Assembly (NCBI RefSeq): GCF_000024785.1
Contig: NC_013441.1
Coordinates: 2,170,001-2,234,000, forward strand
Length of the DNA: 64,000 nt
Reading direction: 5' to 3'
DNA from: Gordonia bronchialis DSM 43247
GTDB taxonomy: Bacteria; Actinomycetota; Actinomycetes; Mycobacteriales; Mycobacteriaceae
Positions 49,600 through 59,580 of the stretch are shown in pieces. Numbering within the stretch: the first letter of the stretch is position 1; each line of letters begins with the position of its first letter. The translations under genes were made by a program, and so were the position numbers. The notes beneath the pieces are model-generated. The model saw nothing but the letters and a program-made list of their open reading frames with translations, did not search any database and was not told where the DNA came from.

Positions 49600-50618
49600 T
49601 GACGGCCTCGGAGGCCACCCGGGCCGCGGTGTCGGACTGGGATGCGGCCGCATATGCCGAACACCTGGTCCCCGGATCGTGGCCCACCGCCGACGTGGAT
49701 GGGCTGCGTGCCGGGGCCGGGCGTTTTCGGGACCTGGCGCGACGGGTGCGCGGCATCGGCAACGATATCGACGCCGGGCGTCGTGGCATCGCCGGCGGAC
49801 GCGGCATCTTCGCCGAAGAACTCGACGCCGTACTGCGCCGGCTGAACGATCACGAACCCGGGTCGGGCGGTGCCGGAGATGTCGCCGGGCGGTTGGACAC
49901 CGTGGCGCGCATGCTCGAGCGCTACGCCGACACCGTGGTGCAGGCGCGTCAGGAGATGACGTTGATCGCCGCCATCACCGACCGGGATTCCCGGCGCGCC
50001 GAGGTGCTTGCGCTGCTCGGTGACGAGTCGGCGCGGGTCGTGGCCGCCAGTGCCGGACGGCTGGCGCTGACCGCGGCCGGTGATGACTTCACCGACCGTT
50101 CCGAGGACGCGGCGCGCCACGACACACCGCCGGCCGCGACGAGCGGGATGATGCCGTTCGCGCCGATGGGTGCGTTGGGTGCAGGGGCGCTGGCCGGTGC
50201 GGCGGGCGTCGGCGCGGTCCGGTCCGGTCCAGGCGGCCCGGCTGTGGTGGACACCGAGGACCTCGTCTGGCTGCGACGCCGGGCCGATCAGGTCGCGTCG
50301 TCGGTCGGCCCGGAACTCGGTGGCTGGTTGCGGACCGCGGTGGGCCTCGGGCGCTCAGATCGTGGCCGTCGGGTGGTGGTCGTCGCCACCAGCGATCCAC
50401 AGCCCTACCAGCGGCGCGGCATGTCGCTCGGCGACGACGAGGCGCTCGCCGGGGACGGTCGCGCACCCGAATTGGCCATCCTCGATCATATGGCTGCGAC
50501 CGGCACCACACCGTGTGCGGTGGCCTCGGCTGCCCCGATGGCCCCGGCCACGCTCGCAGTGTTGAGGGCTGCCGAGGTGGAGGTGCTCGCGCCGGGCGCC
50601 GATACCCGCGGGCCGTGA
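49599..50618 (+). CDS. Putative type VII-associated modular protein with possible degenerate deaminase-like C-terminus
   Basis: The 339-residue product has a helical N-terminal half (about 1-150), a Gly/Ala/Met/Pro hinge (about 183-215: MMPFAPMGALGAGALAG) and a C-terminal domain (about 217-339). The hinge type is common in ESX-associated and polymorphic-toxin proteins. In the C-terminal domain, APELAILDHMAATG followed by SAAPMAPATLAVLRAAEVEVL has the layout of bacterial toxin deaminases (HxE, then PCxxC before a helix ending VEVL). The catalytic His and zinc Cys positions are replaced, so it would be inactive if related. This resemblance is my inference, not a match I can prove. Last gene of the cassette, before the rplS promoter. 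Confidence 0.55.
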   Translation: MTASEATRAAVSDWDAAAYAEHLVPGSWPTADVDGLRAGAGRFRDLARRVRGIGNDIDAGRRGIAGGRGIFAEELDAVLRRLNDHEPGSGGAGDVAGRLDTVARMLERYADTVVQARQEMTLIAAITDRDSRRAEVLALLGDESARVVAASAGRLALTAAGDDFTDRSEDAARHDTPPAATSGMMPFAPMGALGAGALAGAAGVGAVRSGPGGPAVVDTEDLVWLRRRADQVASSVGPELGGWLRTAVGLGRSDRGRRVVVVATSDPQPYQRRGMSLGDDEALAGDGRAPELAILDHMAATGTTPCAVASAAPMAPATLAVLRAAEVEVLAPGADTRGP

Positions 50619-50663
50619 TCTCCGCGGGCGTACGACGATTTCGTCGGGCCGGGGTTGGTCTGG

Positions 50664-50669
50664 CACAAT
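50664..50669 (+). promoter_or_regulatory. Promoter-like CACAAT element before rplS
   Basis: ggtctggcacaatagtcggg, almost the same as the block before rpsP; 137 nt before the rplS start. TTTCGTC lies about 20 nt upstream of it. Confidence 0.5.
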
Positions 50670-50805
50670 AGTCGGGTTGCCTGGCCACGACACCGCACAG
50701 CGGAGTCTGCCGGGTACGCACCGACTCGGAGCACGAACCGGTTGAACGCCCACAGGCCGCCAGGTTCCTCTACTCAACGTTCACGCCAGAACAGGACCAC
50801 TACCG

Positions 50806-51147
50806 ATGAACACCCTCGACTTCCTCGACAAGCAGTCGCTCCGCGACGACATTCCCGCCTTCGGCCCCGGCGACACCCTCGACGTGCACGTCAAGGTCAT
50901 CGAGGGCAGCAAGGAGCGCGTCCAGGTGTTCAAGGGCGTCGTCATCCGCCGCCAGGGTGGTGGCGTGCGCGAGACCTTCACCGTCCGCAAGGTGTCCTTC
51001 GGCGTCGGCGTTGAGCGCACCTTCCCGGTGCACAGCCCCAACATCGCCAAGATCGAGGTCCTCACCCGCGGTGACGTCCGTCGCGCCAAGCTGTACTACC
51101 TGCGCGACCTGCGCGGCAAGGCAGCCAAGATCAAGGAAAAGCGCTGA
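50806..51147 (+). CDS. rplS: 50S ribosomal protein L19
   Basis: Sits at the 30S-50S interface. The 113-residue product has [29 protein letters not shown], read as two strands between 20 and 48, and RVERTFP-type [13 protein letters not shown] and [24 protein letters not shown] 50806 is the start; a ribosome site is weak (aggacc). lepB follows 18 nt later. In this organism rplS has its own promoter rather than following trmD directly. Confidence 0.97.
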   Translation: MNTLDFLDKQSLRDDIPAFGPGDTLDVHVKVIEGSKERVQVFKGVVIRRQGGGVRETFTVRKVSFGVGVERTFPVHSPNIAKIEVLTRGDVRRAKLYYLRDLRGKAAKIKEKR

Positions 51148-51165
51148 CGCGTCTACCCTGACGAC

Positions 51166-52095
51166 GTGGCCGACACGCATCGCGAAGACCCGCACCCGGA
51201 CGACCCGAACGGCGTCGATCCCCAGCCGCTCGACACCGATCCGCCGGCGAGCCGGCACGAGCGCGCGACGACGGCCTCCGGGCCTGACACCCCCGCACCC
51301 GACGATCCCGAGGACGACTCGGAGCGCCCGTGGCGGCTGAAGTCCGACCCCGACGAGAAAAAGAAGAAGTCGGGTAAGTCGGGATCGTTCCTGCGCGAAC
51401 TCGTGATCATCATCGGGTGCGTGCTGCTGTTGACCTGGCTGCTGCAGACCTTCGTCGGCCGGCAGTACGTCATCCCGTCGGAATCGATGGAGGAGACGCT
51501 CATCGGCTGCGAGGGATGCAGCGGCAACGACCGGATCGTCATCGACAAGATGGTCTACCGGTTCGGCGATCCGCAACCCGGCGATGTGGTGGTGTTCAAG
51601 GCGCCGACCGAGTCGTGGTCGGGCGGTTGGATCTCCCCGCGATCGACCAACCCGGTGATGAAGAAGACCCAGGATGTGCTGTCGTGGTTCGGGTTTGCCC
51701 CGCCGGATGAGAACAACCTGGTGAAGCGGGTCATCGCGGTCGGCGGGCAGACCGTCGAATGCCGCAACGCCGACGGTGTCGGCGTCAAGGTCAACGGCAA
51801 GGTGCTGCACGAGCCCTACATCGATCAGGCTCTCCAGCAACAGAATCCGGGGATTCTCGGACCGAACGGCAAACCGGTGCCCTGCTACGGCGAGGACTTC
51901 GGCCCGTTACGTGTTCCCGACGGGAACGTCTGGGTGATGGGTGACAATCGCGGCAACTCGGCGGACTCCCGCTTCCATATGGAGGATCGCTACCACGGCA
52001 CGGTGCCGATCGGCGACATCCGCGGCAAGGTGCGGTTCATCATCTATCCCTTCTCCCGGATGGGCGGTGTCGGCTCGGACAACCCGCAGCAGTGA
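51166..52095 (+). CDS. lepB: Signal peptidase I
   Basis: Membrane serine protease that removes signal peptides. The 309-residue product has a disordered acidic N-terminus (about 1-60), a Lys-rich stop ([11 protein letters not shown]) and one transmembrane helix (about 78-95). The catalytic domain has Ser107 in [10 protein letters not shown], Lys187 in [12 protein letters not shown] and the box [12 protein letters not shown]. Two cysteines near the active site (CEGCSG) are an insertion typical of actinobacterial LepB. GTG 51166 is used. Likely co-transcribed with rplS and rnhB. Confidence 0.95.
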   Translation: MADTHREDPHPDDPNGVDPQPLDTDPPASRHERATTASGPDTPAPDDPEDDSERPWRLKSDPDEKKKKSGKSGSFLRELVIIIGCVLLLTWLLQTFVGRQYVIPSESMEETLIGCEGCSGNDRIVIDKMVYRFGDPQPGDVVVFKAPTESWSGGWISPRSTNPVMKKTQDVLSWFGFAPPDENNLVKRVIAVGGQTVECRNADGVGVKVNGKVLHEPYIDQALQQQNPGILGPNGKPVPCYGEDFGPLRVPDGNVWVMGDNRGNSADSRFHMEDRYHGTVPIGDIRGKVRFIIYPFSRMGGVGSDNPQQ

Positions 52096-52102
52096 GCCGA
52101 CG

Positions 52103-52789
52103 ATGACCCGCTGGCCGCCACGCGCCCCGATCCGCCGGGCCGCATCGCTGCGCACCTTCGAGTTCGCGCTTCACCGCAACGGTCTGGGGCCGGTAGCCGG
52201 TGTCGACGAGGCCGGCCGCGGGGCCTGTGCGGGCCCGCTGGTGGTGGCGGCATGTGTCCTCAAACCGACCCAGCTGACCTCGCTGGCCGATCTCGATGAC
52301 TCCAAACGACTCACCGAGCGGACACGTGAAACCCTGTATCGCGCGGTCACCCGCTATGCGCACAGCTGGAGCGCGGTGATCATCGACGCCGCCGAGATCG
52401 ACCGGATCGGCATCCACGTAGCCAACATCGAAGGCATGCGCCGGGCGGTTGCCGCCCTCGACGTGACACCGGGTTATGTGCTCTCCGACGGCTTCAAGGT
52501 GCCCGGTCTGACCGCACCGTCGTTGCCGGTGATCGGTGGCGACGGTGCCGCCGCGTGCATCGCGGCGGCGAGCATCATCGCCAAGGTCACCCGGGATCGC
52601 ATCATGGTGGCGATGGACGACGAACACCCGGGATACGACTTCGCCGTGCACAAGGGATACAGCACGGCGCACCACATGTCGCGCATCGATACCGCGGGAC
52701 CGTCGCCGCAACATCGCATGTCGTACCGTAATGTCGCGGCCCGCGTGCTCGTGGGTCCGGCGTCCGACGAGGATAGGCTGACAGGATGA
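52103..52789 (+). CDS. rnhB: Ribonuclease HII
   Basis: Removes ribonucleotides from DNA and RNA primers. The 228-residue product has the first acidic pair in [14 protein letters not shown] (about 28-41), [17 protein letters not shown], the Asp in YVLSDGF and the last acidic site in [28 protein letters not shown] follows at the C-terminus. ATG 52103 is 8 nt after the lepB stop; the open frame upstream overlaps lepB and is not coding. Its TGA overlaps the start of the next gene (ATGA). Confidence 0.96.
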   Translation: MTRWPPRAPIRRAASLRTFEFALHRNGLGPVAGVDEAGRGACAGPLVVAACVLKPTQLTSLADLDDSKRLTERTRETLYRAVTRYAHSWSAVIIDAAEIDRIGIHVANIEGMRRAVAALDVTPGYVLSDGFKVPGLTAPSLPVIGGDGAAACIAAASIIAKVTRDRIMVAMDDEHPGYDFAVHKGYSTAHHMSRIDTAGPSPQHRMSYRNVAARVLVGPASDEDRLTG

Positions 52790-53097
52790 GTGCTGAGGAT
52801 CTCGAGAAGTACGAAACCGAGATGGAACTCTCTCTGTACCGCGAGTACAAGGACATCGTCGGGCAGTTCACCTACGTCGTCGAGACCGAGCGGCGCTTCT
52901 ACCTCGCGAACTCGGTGGACATGGTTCCCCGCAACACCGACGGTGAGGTCTACTTCGAGTTGCGCATGAGCGACGCCTGGGTGTGGGACATGTACCGACC
53001 GGCGCGATTCGTCAAGCAGGTGCGGGTGATCACCTTCAAGGACGTCAACATCGAGGAACTCGAAAAGCCTGAACTCCGGTTGCCCGACGAGCCGTGA
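52786..53097 (+). CDS. DUF2469 protein
   Basis: A 103-residue protein, [24 protein letters not shown] at the start, then [56 protein letters not shown]. Highly conserved in actinobacteria and always next to rnhB (Rv2901c by recollection), but without an experimental role that I know of. Strand-rich core, many aromatic residues. Translationally coupled to rnhB. It ends only 9 nt from the convergent transporter gene, so a terminator must lie inside one of the two coding regions. Confidence 0.93.
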   Translation: MSAEDLEKYETEMELSLYREYKDIVGQFTYVVETERRFYLANSVDMVPRNTDGEVYFELRMSDAWVWDMYRPARFVKQVRVITFKDVNIEELEKPELRLPDEP

Positions 53098-53106
53098 TCG
53101 CGGCGA

Positions 53107-55053
53107 TCAGCCGACGTGGACGTGCGGGCGCGCCGCGAGATCCGGTTCGGCGCGCCGCAGGATCTCCCGGGTGACCGGGGCGACCTCGCCCTCGCCGACG
53201 AACAGGAACCGCAGCAGGTTGGCCAGCGGATTGCCCTCGCTCCATTCGAAATACACGTCCGGGTTCACGCCGGTGCGATCCCTGATCGCCAGCAGTACCG
53301 CGGCAATCGTGTTGGGAATGGCCGCCGCGTCGACCCAGAGGATGCGGTAGCCACCGCTGTGATGGCGGCCGTGGACGTGGAGGTCGGTGGCGAATTCGGA
53401 AGAATCCGTGACGTTGATCTCCAGGAAGATGATGACGTCCGCCGACGGGATATGACTCTCGGCGCGCTGCTGTATCTCCTTGTCGTGGTATTCGAGCAGG
53501 GAACGGTTCTCGGGATCATGGGTCACGATCTGGATATGGCCGGCGCGCGCGGCCCGGCCTATGATCTCCGTGGCGACTTCGTCGAAATCGATTGAGGTGC
53601 TGCGTAATTCGAAGGAACGGTTGATGCGGGAGGCGAAGGACACCAAGATGATCGCGGCGATGAAGAAGGCTGCCACCTGTACGCCCTCCGGCCGTTCGAA
53701 GACGTTGGCCACCGTCGTGTAGGAGAACACCGCGGCGATCACGCCGAAGGTGACGGCGGCGGCCCGGCGGCGACGTCTGCGGAGTGACAGGGTCACCGCC
53801 ACAGACGCGGACGTCATCAGGACCAGGACGCCCGTCGCATACGCCGCGCCCTGGGCGTCCACGTCGGCATCGAAGTAGGCGGTCACGCCGAATGCGACGA
53901 GCGCGAACACGATGACCAGCGGCCGGCTTGCCCGGGCCCAGTCCGGGGCCATCCCGTACCGCGGGAGGTAGCGCGGAACCAGATTGAGCAGACCCGCCAT
54001 CGCCGATGCGCCTGCGAACCACAGGATCAGGATGGTGCTGAGGTCGTAGACGGTCCCGAACCAGGAACCGAGATTGGCGTGTGCGAGGTAGGCCAGGGCG
54101 CGGCCGTTCGCCGGTTGGCCCGCTTTGAAGTCGGCCTCGGGGATCAGGATGGTGCATACCAGGCTGCTCGTGATGAGGAAGCCGGACATGATCAGTGCGG
54201 AGGTGGTGAGTAGTCGTCGTGCGCCGCGGATTCGGGTTTCGGGGCGCCCGGGCGGATCCTCGGGGGAGCCGTCGATCTGCGGCATCACCGCGACACCGGT
54301 TTCGAAACCGGACAGGCCGAGCGCGAGTTTGGGGAAGACGATGAGGGCTACCGCGATCATCATCCACGGACTGCGGTGTTCGGTGGTCATCGCGTGCCGC
54401 CAGTCGACGATGAGGTCGGTGGACTGCGCGATGCGCCAGAGGCCGTCGACGATGACGACCAGATTCAGGGTCAGGTAGACCGCGACCAATCCGACGGCGA
54501 GGGTGATGGCCTCGGTGAAGCCGCGCAGGAAGACCGCCGCGAGCGCGCAGAGCAGGATGAGCGTGATGACGACCTGCCCGCCCGACATCCAGTGCGGCAT
54601 AAGTGGATTCTCGATGAGGTGAGCACTCGCGTCGGCCGCCGACAGCGTCATCGTGATGAGGAAGTCGGTGGCCGCGAACCCGAGGAGCACGAGTACGAAG
54701 ATCTTGCCGCCCCACTTGGGCAGCAGGTTTTCGAGCATCGCGATGGAGCCCTCACCGCGGGGGGATTTGCGGGCCACGTACCGGTAGACGGGGAGCGCGC
54801 CGAACAGGGTCAATGCGATGAGGACGACGGTGGCCAGTGGGGCGATCGTGCCCGCGGCGAGTGCGGCGATGCCCGGTTGGTACCCGAGTGTGGAGAAGTA
54901 GTCGACACCGGTCAGACACATGACCTTCCACCACGGGTGAGTGCGTGAGTGCTGACCGGGTAGTCCGTGCGGCCCCATCAGGCCGGCCCGCTGTGGCGTG
55001 ATGTCGTCGAGGAGCCACTGCTTCAGACGCGGCGGCCGCGTTGTAGGGGACAC
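53107..55053 (-). CDS. APC-superfamily permease with C-terminal cytoplasmic domain
   Basis: Probable amino-acid or cation transporter. The product of about 648 residues has 12 predicted membrane segments (about 50-480). [21 protein letters not shown] lies at the first, then [38 protein letters not shown] and [26 protein letters not shown] soluble domain of about 160 residues ([21 protein letters not shown] and later) recalls the regulatory domains of KUP and APC permeases. GTG 55053 is the most plausible start; the frame remains open to 55869, but that part crosses the divergent yraN gene. Substrate unknown. Confidence 0.8.
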   Translation of the reverse strand: MSPTTRPPRLKQWLLDDITPQRAGLMGPHGLPGQHSRTHPWWKVMCLTGVDYFSTLGYQPGIAALAAGTIAPLATVVLIALTLFGALPVYRYVARKSPRGEGSIAMLENLLPKWGGKIFVLVLLGFAATDFLITMTLSAADASAHLIENPLMPHWMSGGQVVITLILLCALAAVFLRGFTEAITLAVGLVAVYLTLNLVVIVDGLWRIAQSTDLIVDWRHAMTTEHRSPWMMIAVALIVFPKLALGLSGFETGVAVMPQIDGSPEDPPGRPETRIRGARRLLTTSALIMSGFLITSSLVCTILIPEADFKAGQPANGRALAYLAHANLGSWFGTVYDLSTILILWFAGASAMAGLLNLVPRYLPRYGMAPDWARASRPLVIVFALVAFGVTAYFDADVDAQGAAYATGVLVLMTSASVAVTLSLRRRRRRAAAVTFGVIAAVFSYTTVANVFERPEGVQVAAFFIAAIILVSFASRINRSFELRSTSIDFDEVATEIIGRAARAGHIQIVTHDPENRSLLEYHDKEIQQRAESHIPSADVIIFLEINVTDSSEFATDLHVHGRHHSGGYRILWVDAAAIPNTIAAVLLAIRDRTGVNPDVYFEWSEGNPLANLLRFLFVGEGEVAPVTREILRRAEPDLAARPHVHVG

Positions 55054-55221
55054 CGGGCAACTGTAAGCAGACCCGGGGGTCTGCGCGCGGGTGATCTGTC
55101 GACTCGCGAACCGGCGCCGCGTCCCGGCCTGCGCCATCCACATCCGAGCGTCCATCCACAGATACCGGGCCGTGCGTCCGGCGTGCCGGTTATGTCCGAT
55201 CGCGCAGCGCAGTCTTGATGC

Positions 55222-55635
55222 ATGACAGCACATTCCGCGGCCGAGCCCGGGCCGCGTCGGGCCGACCGTCGTCGTCACATCGGACACCTCGGTGAGGACA
55301 TCGCGGCCGAGTTCGTGACCAATCGCGGTTGGCGTGTGCTGCACCGCAACTGGCGAAATCGGTATGGGGAGCTCGATCTGATCGCCGCCGATGGCCGGGT
55401 CCTGGTGGTGGTGGAGGTGAAGACCCGGGCGAGCCTGATGTACTCCGATCCGCTGGAAGCGGTGACGCCGGCGAAGCTGTCTCGGATGCGCAAGCTGACG
55501 CGGATGTGGCTGTCGGAGCAGAACGGGTCGTGGTCGCAGATCCGGTTCGACGTGATCAGTGTCCAGCTCGATCCGCACCACCCCGACGATCGTGCATCGG
55601 CCCGTATCCGGCATCATCTCGGGGTGTTCGTGTGA
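55222..55635 (+). CDS. YraN/UPF0102 endonuclease-like protein
   Basis: A 137-residue member of the YraN family with the restriction-endonuclease-like core. [20 protein letters not shown] is followed by [24 protein letters not shown], where Asp/Glu/Lys residues form a PD-(D/E)xK-type site. Biological role unclear; the family is found with yifB and dprA in many actinobacteria and is presumed to act on DNA. The stop precedes the yifB start by 10 nt. It diverges from the transporter. Confidence 0.9.
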   Translation: MTAHSAAEPGPRRADRRRHIGHLGEDIAAEFVTNRGWRVLHRNWRNRYGELDLIAADGRVLVVVEVKTRASLMYSDPLEAVTPAKLSRMRKLTRMWLSEQNGSWSQIRFDVISVQLDPHHPDDRASARIRHHLGVFV

Positions 55636-55645
55636 GGGCCGCGCG

Positions 55646-57154
55646 GTGATCGGGTGTACCCATTCCGTGGGGCTCAACGCCTTCGTGGCGCGGGTGGTCG
55701 ACGTGCAGGCGAGTACCGGGTCGGGGCTGCCGATCTTCGTCTTCAGCGGTAACCCGGATTCCTCGGCGCGGGAGGGCAGAGATCGGGTGCGGCCGGCAAT
55801 TGCCAACTCGGGCCTCAAGTTTCCCGATGCACGGGTGACGGTTGCGTTGTCGCCGGCGGAGATGCCCAAGATCGGGCCGGGTTTTGATCTCGCGATCGCG
55901 GTGGCACTGCTGGCCGCGACCGATCAGGTCTCCACGCAGCTGCTCGACTCGACGGTGTTCCTGGGTGAGTTGGCCCTCGACGGTGGTCTTCGACCGATTC
56001 GTGGCGTGCTCCCGGCGGTGATCGCCGCTCGGCAACGGGGTTTTCGTCGGGTGGTGGTTCCCCTGGAATGTGTCGCCGAGGCGGCACTCGTGGAGGGGAT
56101 GGACGTAGGTGGGGCGCGCAATCTGGCCGAAGTGGTGCAGTGGGCGGAGGGCCGTCTGACTCTGGACACCGTGCACGACGCGACGCCGGTCGACCCGCCG
56201 TCGGTCCCCGACATGGCCGACGTCGTCGGTCAGCACGAGGCCCGGCATGCGCTCGAGATCGCCGCGGCCGGAGCTCATCACGTGATGATGACGGGATCCC
56301 CGGGGATCGGAAAGACGATGCTGGCCAAACGATTACCCGGAATTCTCCCGCCGCTGGGGTTGGAGGACTCGCTGGAGGTGACCGCGATCCACTCGCTGGT
56401 GGGGGCGTTGTCGCCGGGCCGTCCGCTGGTGACCGACCCGCCGTTCATCGCGCCGCATCACAGCTCGACGGTCACTGCGTTACTCGGCGGCGGTACCGGT
56501 TTCGCGCAACCCGGTGCGGTGTCGAAGGCGCATCGGGGAGTGCTGTTCCTGGACGAATGCGCGGAGATGGGGGCCAAGGTGCTCGATTCGTTGCGCGAAC
56601 CGCTCGAGGAAGGCGAGGTGCGGGTGCCGCGCCGGGACGGCGTGGCGGTGTATCCGGCGCGCTTTCAACTGATCCTGGCCGCCAATCCGTGCCCGTGTGC
56701 CCCGGCCCACGACGTCGACTGTGTTTGTTCGTCGGTCGTCCGTCGCCGTTATCTGGGCAAGCTGTCGGGTCCGTTGATGGATCGCGTCGACATTCGGGTC
56801 CGGATGGAACCACCGGGCAACGCGGCCCTGATGAGTGGGCAGGGTGAGTCCAGTGCGCAGGTACGGGCCCGGGTGACCGCGGCCCGCGAGGCCGCCCGGG
56901 CGCGGTGGGGTGATCATGGCTGGCGCACCAATGCCGAGGTGCCGGGATCGGCTCTGCGTCAACGGTTTCGGCTACCGGGATCGGTTGTCAAGCCGATCGA
57001 GTTGTTCCTGCGCGACGGACGGGTGACCGCACGCGGCGCGGATCGTGCGCTGCGGCTGGCCTGGACGCTGTGCGACCTGCGCGGTGGTGATCAGCCCACC
57101 GAAGACGATGTGGCCCAGGCACTTCTGTTCCGGGATCGGGGGTCGAGCTGGTGA
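55646..57154 (+). CDS. YifB/ComM-family Mg-chelatase-like AAA+ ATPase
   Basis: AAA+ ATPase related to ComM, a branch-migration helicase for natural transformation in Vibrio. The 502-residue product has the N-terminal ChlI-like domain ([22 protein letters not shown]), the P-loop [20 protein letters not shown] (about 215), Walker [13 protein letters not shown] and sensor-type [10 protein letters not shown]. Four Cys in [14 protein letters not shown] may bind zinc, and the C-terminal domain has [13 protein letters not shown] 55646 is used. The TGA overlaps dprA by 4 nt. Confidence 0.93.
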   Translation: MIGCTHSVGLNAFVARVVDVQASTGSGLPIFVFSGNPDSSAREGRDRVRPAIANSGLKFPDARVTVALSPAEMPKIGPGFDLAIAVALLAATDQVSTQLLDSTVFLGELALDGGLRPIRGVLPAVIAARQRGFRRVVVPLECVAEAALVEGMDVGGARNLAEVVQWAEGRLTLDTVHDATPVDPPSVPDMADVVGQHEARHALEIAAAGAHHVMMTGSPGIGKTMLAKRLPGILPPLGLEDSLEVTAIHSLVGALSPGRPLVTDPPFIAPHHSSTVTALLGGGTGFAQPGAVSKAHRGVLFLDECAEMGAKVLDSLREPLEEGEVRVPRRDGVAVYPARFQLILAANPCPCAPAHDVDCVCSSVVRRRYLGKLSGPLMDRVDIRVRMEPPGNAALMSGQGESSAQVRARVTAAREAARARWGDHGWRTNAEVPGSALRQRFRLPGSVVKPIELFLRDGRVTARGADRALRLAWTLCDLRGGDQPTEDDVAQALLFRDRGSSW

Positions 57155-58275
57155 GTGACGACGCGGCACGCCGGGCGTGGGCGTACTTGGCGCGGGTGGC
57201 CGAACCGCCGGCGGCTCCGGTGATCGACATGATCGCGGCGCTCGGAGTGAGCGAGGCGGCCGCCGCCGTCCGGCGGCGCAAGGTGCCCGACGAGCATCGC
57301 GAGGTGCTCGCGATCACGGCGTCGCGTGCGGACACCGATCAGGCACAAGCGGATCTCGACACCGCCGAACGCATCGGTGCGCGATTGGTGACGCCGGCCG
57401 ACGACGAGTGGCCGGCCTGGTCGCTGATGGCCCTCGGACAGGCCGACACCGCGGCCAGAGGTGGTGTGCCGCTGGCGCTCTGGGTGCGCGGCCCGGCGCG
57501 CTTGGACGACATCGCCGCGGCCTGTGTGGCCCTGGTGGGATCCCGCGCGGCGTCCTCCTATGGCGAACATGTGACCGCCACGGTGGCATCGGGTTTGTGC
57601 GACAACGGTTTCGCGGTCCTGTCCGGGGGCGCCTTCGGGATCGACGGGGCGGCGCATCGAGCGGCTCTCGGATCGGGCGGGACCACCGCGGCGGTGATGG
57701 CGTGCGGTATCGACCGCGATTATCCCGCCGCCCACGCCCAGCTGTTGCGCGAGATCGCCCGTGTGGGCGCGGTGATCAGTGAGTATCCGCCCGGTACGAC
57801 GGCCGCCAAACACCGTTTCCTGACCCGCAACCGGTTGGTCGCCGCGCTCGGTGGTGCGACGGTTGTCGTCGAGGCGGGCCGACGGTCGGGAGCGGCCAAC
57901 ACCGCGGCCTGGGCGCGCAAACTGGGTCGCCCGCTGGGGGCGGTGCCGGGGCCGGTCACGTCGGTGACCTCGGTCGGCTGCCATCAGATGATCGCCGATC
58001 AGCTGGCCACGCTGGTCGTCGATGCGGCTGCGGTGATCCGTCTGGTCCGCCCGGATGGTGAGGGGGTGATGACCGGGGGACGGGCGCGAGCCACCGATGC
58101 ACTCAGCGCCGAGCAGAAGCGGGTCCACGATGCCCTACCCGCCCGCGGCGCCGTGACGATCGGGGAGATCGCTTTCTCAGCCGGGCTCGAATTGCCCGCT
58201 GTGCGAACAGCATTGGCCCGCCTCGAAGTCACCGGTCTGATCGACGGGGACGGAGCGAGGTGGTGGCTGGTCTAG
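57151..58275 (+). CDS. dprA: DNA-processing protein DprA
   Basis: Loads RecA onto incoming single-stranded DNA. The 374-residue product has the Rossmann domain with ALVGSRAASSYGEHVTATVASGL, the SGGAFGIDGAAHRAAL motif, GCGIDRDYP-type ACGIDRDYPAAHAQL, SEYPPGT and FLTRNRLVAALGGATVVVEAG. Its C-terminal winged helix (about 305-370) is typical. GTG 57151 overlaps yifB. yraN-yifB-dprA forms a DNA-handling operon that persists even though natural transformation is not established in these bacteria. Confidence 0.95.
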   Translation: MSDDAARRAWAYLARVAEPPAAPVIDMIAALGVSEAAAAVRRRKVPDEHREVLAITASRADTDQAQADLDTAERIGARLVTPADDEWPAWSLMALGQADTAARGGVPLALWVRGPARLDDIAAACVALVGSRAASSYGEHVTATVASGLCDNGFAVLSGGAFGIDGAAHRAALGSGGTTAAVMACGIDRDYPAAHAQLLREIARVGAVISEYPPGTTAAKHRFLTRNRLVAALGGATVVVEAGRRSGAANTAAWARKLGRPLGAVPGPVTSVTSVGCHQMIADQLATLVVDAAAVIRLVRPDGEGVMTGGRARATDALSAEQKRVHDALPARGAVTIGEIAFSAGLELPAVRTALARLEVTGLIDGDGARWWLV

Positions 58276-58394
58276 CGCATTACCTGACGCTGTCATGGGT
58301 GAGAGAACACTCGCTTGAATGACATACGGGCCTGAATGTTACTCGCTGCCATAGACTCGTCAAACGGCTGGGCCGGGGCGAACGGAGTTCTTCA

Positions 58395-59186
58395 ATGGCA
58401 ATTTCAGCACCTCCTGTGTTTCCGGTTGCGCAGACTGACATCGGGTATGCCGACGGCATCGTGGCAAGGGCCACGTGTCTGGCGGGCCGACATTCGCCAC
58501 CGGAGATCGCCGGTGTCGTTCCGCAATTTGCCGGTGTCGGTGACACCGATCGGCTCGCGGGATTGTTGCCGTTGTGGCTCACCAAGTATCCGGATCGAGT
58601 CGTGCTTGCGGTGGCCGATGCCGTGCCGCCGCGGTGGGCGATCCCGATGCTGGATCCACGGTTGTCTCCACGCAGTTTCGTCAGCGTGGTCACGCTCCCG
58701 GTGGATGCGGCGAGCACTCGCAAGCGGGCGTTTGTGTCTGACCCGTTCTTTCTCGCCGGACTCGCGGTGTCATTGATCCTCGTTGTGGCTCTGGGTGGGC
58801 AACGGGGAAAGTGGGGTTCTCCAACCTGGGACATCGTGATGTTCTCGGTCGTCGGTGCCGTCGTGGTGGGCACGACGTTTGCCGCGGTGCGGACTCGGGT
58901 TGCAGGCGGTGACTATCCCACGTGGAAGCGGATCAACCTGGTTCTCGCGAAGACAGGCATGTGCGCGCTGGTCCTTGCCCTGGTCCTGGCCCTGTCCACG
59001 CTGGCTGACGTGCATGGGATTCTCGGGACCATGATGGACGCCTCTGCGATCGTCGCCGGGATCTGTCTTCTCGGCTCGATGATCTCTGGTCTCCTCTGGT
59101 TGTGCTTCGACCACAACACGTCGACTGCTACCGCGGCAGCGTCGCTTGTGGGGTCTCACTGGGCGGGGGGCAGGTGCGGTCGATGA
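58395..59186 (+). CDS. Hypothetical membrane protein, four transmembrane segments
   Basis: A 263-residue protein. The first 115 residues are soluble (DIGYADGIVARATCLAG, AGLLPLWLTKYPDRVVLAVAD, FVSVVTLPVDAASTRKRAF). Four hydrophobic segments follow (about 120-137, 144-163, 178-204 and 212-232) and a short Gly/Arg tail. ATG 58395 follows ttcttca weakly. The last 41 nt overlap a TTG-started frame, so the two are probably a pair. Base composition is slightly lower in GC than the surrounding core genes. No family recognised; it sits between dprA and the TetR regulator, where M. tuberculosis (by recollection) has no such gene. Confidence 0.6.
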   Translation: MAISAPPVFPVAQTDIGYADGIVARATCLAGRHSPPEIAGVVPQFAGVGDTDRLAGLLPLWLTKYPDRVVLAVADAVPPRWAIPMLDPRLSPRSFVSVVTLPVDAASTRKRAFVSDPFFLAGLAVSLILVVALGGQRGKWGSPTWDIVMFSVVGAVVVGTTFAAVRTRVAGGDYPTWKRINLVLAKTGMCALVLALVLALSTLADVHGILGTMMDASAIVAGICLLGSMISGLLWLCFDHNTSTATAAASLVGSHWAGGRCGR

Positions 59187-59580
59187 TCTCATCACATGGC
59201 CGCAGAAGCCCGAATGGCGTAGTAGCGGAACCTATCTCGGGATCGGATTCGGGATTCTCATCTGTAGCGCGCCGCTGATCAAGCTGCTCCGTTCGATCTC
59301 CGAGGACGGACGGGAGTTCGGTGGGTTCGACATGGTGCTCGTGGGAGCCGGTGCCGTCATGACGGTGATCGTCCTGATCGTGTGGGCAGTGTCGGTCTTC
59401 TCCTGGCGGTCGCCGAGTCCTGAGGAACGAGCGCAGTTCGACCGGGATCTGAATCGCGCCCGCGGTGAGATTGTGGAACGCGTGCGACAGGGCAATGTTC
59501 TGGCAGCGGTCGAACTCTCGGCGTTCGATCAGCGGCTCTCTGAGGTCTCCGCTAGATCGGGTCCACCTCGAGTCGCGTGA
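59146..59580 (+). CDS. Hypothetical two-helix membrane protein
   Basis: A 144-residue frame with hydrophobic segments at about 31-46 and 65-88 and a charged C-terminal helix (SPSPEERAQFDRDLNRARGEIVERVRQ). The only in-frame start is TTG 59146, inside the end of the preceding gene, so translation is either coupled by a 41-nt overlap or the two frames were once one gene with a shift in the Gly-rich stretch near 59160-59175. The 3' end overlaps the convergent TetR gene by 29 nt. Function unknown. Coding character is clear from residue 25 on (WRSSGTYLGIGFGILICSAP). Confidence 0.5.
   Translation: MWGLTGRGAGAVDDLITWPQKPEWRSSGTYLGIGFGILICSAPLIKLLRSISEDGREFGGFDMVLVGAGAVMTVIVLIVWAVSVFSWRSPSPEERAQFDRDLNRARGEIVERVRQGNVLAAVELSAFDQRLSEVSARSGPPRVA

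Noticed and set aside
55054..55869. N-terminal extension of the APC permease by about 270 codons
   Set aside because: Overlaps yraN and yifB on the opposite strand and has no permease-like sequence.
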